From positions 1 to 24,378 of the forward strand of contig NZ_JAQLFP010000034.1 in NCBI RefSeq assembly GCF_028207065.1: DNA of 24,378 bases, given 5' to 3'. Positions 22,165 to 24,378 of the stretch are shown here, piece by piece; the stretch's first letter is position 1; every line of letters begins with the position of its first letter. The DNA comes from Collinsella aerofaciens. GTDB lineage: Bacteria; Actinomycetota; Coriobacteriia; Coriobacteriales; Coriobacteriaceae. The notes under the pieces are model-generated. The model was given only the letters and a program-made list of their open reading frames with translations. It did no database searches and had not been told where the DNA came from. A program made the translations under genes and the position numbers.

Positions 22165-22974
22165 ATGTCTCGCCTGCACCTTCATATCCTCGGCAGTGGC
22201 TCTAAAGGCAACTGCGCACTCATCGAGGGCCCGCAGGGGCTCATTATGGTCGATGACGGACTGTCTCGCCGCGAGACATTAAAGCGCATGGCAGAACTGG
22301 GGCTCTCGGCAGACAACGTCTCGGCTCTTCTCATCACTCATGAGCACAGCGACCACATCAAAGGTCTCGATGTCTGGTGCAAGCACTGGCACGGCCCCCT
22401 CTATGCCAGCAGGGACACACTTTCGTGCAAAGAAACCCTCGCACATCTACCCGTAGAGGAATTTGACCCCGGCGACACGCTTTCCATTGCCGGCATCCGC
22501 GTGCGAACCTACCCAACATCGCATGATGTCATCAATCCTGTCGGTTATCGATTCGACACTCTCGATGACTCCATTGGCTTTGCTACCGACACCGGAGAGC
22601 TAACCAAACAAGCTATAGACACCCTCGAAGACTGCCGAGTTCTTGCACTCGAGAGCAACCACGATGTGGCCATGCTGCGCCAAGGGGATTACCCCCGCTT
22701 CCTCCAAGAGCGAATTTTATCTGCAAAAGGCCATCTCTCTAACGACCAGGCCGCCGACGCAGCGCGTGGGCTCGTCACCGATCGAACCGAGCAGCTCATC
22801 GCCATGCACATCAGCCAGGACAATAATCGTCCAAGCCTAACCGTCAAAAGCTATGCCAAAGCTCTAGCCGCAACTCTGGATGACGAGGTCGGCAGCTCCG
22901 CCACCCTTCTCCACGGATCGCGAATACTCTCGATACGCCCCGCCAGCCAGCACCGGCCAGTAACCATTCAATAG
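22165..22974 (+). CDS. MBL-fold metallo-hydrolase (YycJ/WalJ-like)
   Basis: This 269-residue protein has the metallo-beta-lactamase fold. It begins LHILGSGSKGNC, typical of the YycJ/WalJ group, and carries the metal motif HEHSDH (59-64), SHD in the third motif region, ATDTGELT and ESNHD. Members of this group are thought to be nucleases or hydrolases linked to DNA repair or cell-wall signalling in Firmicutes; here there is no WalRK neighbour. The ATG at 22165 has only a weak GGA upstream, in a 48-bp gap to the divergent tilS. A strong terminator follows. The exact substrate is not known. Confidence 0.87.
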   Translation: MSRLHLHILGSGSKGNCALIEGPQGLIMVDDGLSRRETLKRMAELGLSADNVSALLITHEHSDHIKGLDVWCKHWHGPLYASRDTLSCKETLAHLPVEEFDPGDTLSIAGIRVRTYPTSHDVINPVGYRFDTLDDSIGFATDTGELTKQAIDTLEDCRVLALESNHDVAMLRQGDYPRFLQERILSAKGHLSNDQAADAARGLVTDRTEQLIAMHISQDNNRPSLTVKSYAKALAATLDDEVGSSATLLHGSRILSIRPASQHRPVTIQ

Positions 22975-22983
22975 ACTGTCCTA

Positions 22984-23034
22984 GGCAGCAAAAGGGGCCG
23001 GGAATCGCTTCCCAGCCCCTTTTGCTGCCTTTTA
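22984..23034. terminator. Strong bidirectional intrinsic terminator
   Basis: A 15-bp perfect outer stem (22984-22998 with 23015-23029, GGCAGCAAAAGGGGC and complement) continues inward with GGGAA/TTCCC. On the plus strand TTTT follows, so it ends the MBL-hydrolase gene. On the minus strand the stem contains its own U-run and lies 22 bp after the Hsp20 stop codon, so it probably serves both convergent genes. Confidence 0.9.
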
Positions 23035-23056
23035 ATAGCGCAAAACACCAACTAAT

Positions 23057-23488
23057 CTAGTCAATGGAGATCTTCGTAACGTTCTTCTTCTCGACGATCT
23101 TAGGAACCGTAACGGTGAGGATGCCGTCAGCATACTTAGCAGAGAGACCCTCGCTCGAAGCGTCCTTCAGATATACGCCACGCGTCGCGCTGTACGAGCT
23201 AAACTCCTTCTGCAGGTAGTTCTTGCCCTCGTTCTCCTCGTCCTCCACAACGTTCACGCTAATGGACAGACGGCCCTCATTGAGCTCGACATCGATGTCA
23301 TCCTTGGCGACACCGGTCAGATAGGCCTTGACCTCATAGCCGTCGCCCTTATCCTCAACGTCAACGGGAAACGCCTTGGAAGCAATCGAGTTGTTTGCAA
23401 AGTCGGTCATATCATCAAACAGATCGAACAGCGAGCTAGCAGAAGGACGAACGCCAAAAACCGAACGATAAGGAACCATGCTTGCCAT
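23057..23488 (-). CDS. Hsp20-family small heat shock protein
   Basis: This 143-residue protein is an alpha-crystallin-domain chaperone that binds unfolding proteins without ATP. The domain spans about residues 38-135: it opens with FPVDVEDKGDGYEVKAYL, includes GVAKDDIDVELNEGRLSI, and ends with the typical ADGILTVTVPK. A short C-terminal extension EKKNVTKISID carries the I-x-I-like end. I chose the ATG at 23488 because AAAAGGAG lies 8 bases upstream; the GTG at 23497 is too close to that site. It is a single gene with an AT-rich upstream region that may hold stress control. Confidence 0.93.
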   Translation of the reverse strand: MASMVPYRSVFGVRPSASSLFDLFDDMTDFANNSIASKAFPVDVEDKGDGYEVKAYLTGVAKDDIDVELNEGRLSISVNVVEDEENEGKNYLQKEFSSYSATRGVYLKDASSEGLSAKYADGILTVTVPKIVEKKNVTKISID

Positions 23489-23762
23489 GTTTACCACTCC
23501 TTTTAGGACTGCCGAGTCATCTTCTAGGTGACTGGGACTTCTTTTGACGCTGTTATATATGCCCAGCCGCTTCTTATATATACATCGACTATAAAGTTTT
23601 TTGAGTCTATTTATATAAGCATATCTAAGTCTGGTTGACTAAGGTTTTGTCTAATAAACGGAAGTTGAACGTAGGCTTAAATAATGTATGCAATCCCATC
23701 AAAACTAGACGGATGGCTTACAATGGGCGCATACACGATATTGATGACGAACTAAGGGCATC
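23489..23762. other. AT-rich divergent promoter region between hsp20 and the small membrane protein gene
   Basis: This 274-bp gap is much richer in A/T than the rest of the window. TTATATAT occurs at 23553-23560 and 23574-23581, exactly 21 bp apart, and TTATATAA follows at 23611-23618; on the minus strand these give TATATA boxes suited to hsp20. On the plus strand TACAAT at 23719-23724 lies 38 bp before the ATG at 23763. An AGTCA/TGACT inverted repeat lies near 23516-23534. I see no complete CIRCE or HAIR element, although one TTGAGT half-site occurs near 23601. Confidence 0.5.
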
Positions 23763-24230
23763 ATGGACGATCAAAAACAGGACAACACGTTTATGCCGGA
23801 CCAGGACGAAGCATCCAGCCCGCAACCGATTCGATTCCATCGCCCCCACATCTCGCAAGAGCCTATCAATGACCCAGAGCCCAAATATGTGACAAGAAAC
23901 CGATATCAAACACTCGAAGAAGCGCAAACGGGGCGCAAACATATGGGCGTCGCCTCGGGAGACCCTGTATATCTGAAAGACGCACCATTATCTAAAAACA
24001 GCGCAGCTAGTGATGAGCCGATGAAAGCATCCGCCGCTCATCAACAAAGAGGGCCTCGACCCAAGCAAACCTTGACGCATTCGGCTCGCTATCTCGAAAC
24101 GCCAAAACAGGGAAAGTCAATCTTCGTTTCGTCAAGTAAACGACGCAAGCAGCATCAACTGACAATCCTGCTTATGATCATTGCGGCCATAGCAGTTGCC
24201 CTTGTTATACGATTTATTTTCTTTAAATAA
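23763..24230 (+). CDS. Small protein of unknown function with one C-terminal membrane segment
   Basis: I do not recognise this 155-residue protein. Residues 1-130 are hydrophilic, rich in Gln, Pro, Ser, Lys and Arg, with no obvious fold, and likely disordered. A basic patch KRRKQHQ (126-132) leads into one hydrophobic segment of about 20 residues (133-153, LTILLMIIAAIAVALVIRFIFF), and the chain ends with a lysine. This is a tail-anchored layout with the bulk in the cytoplasm. The ATG at 23763 follows AAGGGCATC, and a candidate -10 box TACAAT lies 38 bp upstream. Codon use is less GC-biased than in the neighbours. It is divergent from hsp20, without other partners in view. Confidence 0.7.
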   Translation: MDDQKQDNTFMPDQDEASSPQPIRFHRPHISQEPINDPEPKYVTRNRYQTLEEAQTGRKHMGVASGDPVYLKDAPLSKNSAASDEPMKASAAHQQRGPRPKQTLTHSARYLETPKQGKSIFVSSSKRRKQHQLTILLMIIAAIAVALVIRFIFFK

Positions 24231-24261
24231 AGGCTCAATACCGAAAACAACAAGATCGTCT

Positions 24262-24284
24262 GGTGTAATTGAGTCATTTACACC
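24262..24284. other. Small hairpin after the unknown membrane protein gene
   Basis: GGTGTAA (24262-24268) pairs with TTACACC (24278-24284) around a 9-nt loop, 32 bp after the stop codon at 24230. No T-tract follows, so it is a weak terminator at best or a binding site. Confidence 0.35.
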
Positions 24285-24292
24285 CCGTTAAC

Positions 24293-24326
24293 GCAAAAAA
24301 GGGGGAGGCCGCGAGGCCTCCCCCTT
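24293..24326 (-). terminator. Strong intrinsic terminator, minus strand (possibly bidirectional)
   Basis: A perfect 12-bp stem (24299-24310 with 24315-24326) has the loop GCGA. On the minus strand the GC-rich core is followed by six U residues. On the plus strand CTTCTTCAAG follows, weaker but usable for the membrane-protein gene. The orientation implies a leftward gene entering from the right edge. One minus-strand frame is open from the edge to a TGA at 24329-24331, directly before the stem, but 50 bp are too few to call a gene. Confidence 0.8.
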
Positions 24327-24378
24327 CTTCAAGTCTTGCGACGGCTCGGTGCCGTCCACCGGTCAGCGGCGCCCTGGC

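Noticed and set aside
23581..23618. HAIR/HspR operator upstream of hsp20
   Set aside because: Only one TTGAGT half-site is present. The matching ACTCAA half at 7-bp spacing is missing.
23635..23892. Plus-strand 85-codon frame upstream of the small membrane protein
   Set aside because: It overlaps the better-supported gene in another frame, has no proper ribosome-binding site, and crosses the candidate promoter.

Overview
The window reads as chromosomal DNA of a high-GC Gram-positive bacterium. Third codon positions are GC-rich, Shine-Dalgarno sites are strong (AAGGAG type), and the gene set (sugar PTS, tilS-hpt-ftsH, an EF-G2-type translation factor, short intergenic gaps) would suit an anaerobic gut actinobacterium of the Coriobacteriia, perhaps Collinsella. 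That placement is an impression from gene content and protein style, not a database result. I see no rRNA, tRNA, CRISPR array, phage gene or intact insertion sequence.

Layout. Positions 1-137 hold a run of small hairpins ending in a terminator. From 6166 down to 177 on the minus strand lies a six-gene sugar operon: fructose-family PTS EIIBC, a GatZ/KbaZ-family protein, transaldolase, transketolase N-half, transketolase C-half, and PTS EIIA at the far end. A divergent LacI-family regulator (6582-7592) and a palindromic candidate operator (6339-6360) lie beside it. Next come a secreted or membrane-tethered nuclease (7722-8687, +) and an EF-G-like factor with eroded GTPase motifs (8800-10875, -). 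A polar amino-acid ABC importer follows (13443 down to 11173, -: lipoprotein, permease, ATPase). Positions 13573-13784 hold a large intergenic palindrome. Then come an RlmD-type rRNA methyltransferase (13878-15326, +), a PHP-domain hydrolase (15392-16213, -), a PLP aminotransferase (16373-17563, -), the housekeeping cluster tilS-hpt-ftsH (22116 down to 17742, -), an MBL-fold hydrolase (22165-22974, +), an Hsp20 chaperone (23057-23488, -) and a small protein with a C-terminal membrane segment (23763-24230, +).

How the genes work together. The sugar operon appears self-contained. The PTS imports and phosphorylates a ketose-like sugar. The GatZ-family protein, with no GatY/KbaY partner in the window, could epimerise or cleave the sugar phosphate. 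Transaldolase and the split transketolase would then feed it into the non-oxidative pentose phosphate pathway. The LacI-type protein probably responds to the sugar or its phosphate. The substrate is unknown, and this is the most interesting functional question here. The ABC genes form one coupled transcription unit with a good promoter and terminator. tilS, hpt and ftsH are a conserved housekeeping neighbourhood.

Non-coding structure is unusually rich. There are perfect inverted repeats with arms of 36 bp (13633-13771), 26 bp (17622-17685) and 13 bp (3193-3223), an interleaved pair of inverted repeats inside the sugar operon (4619-4679), and a hairpin at three junctions of that operon.
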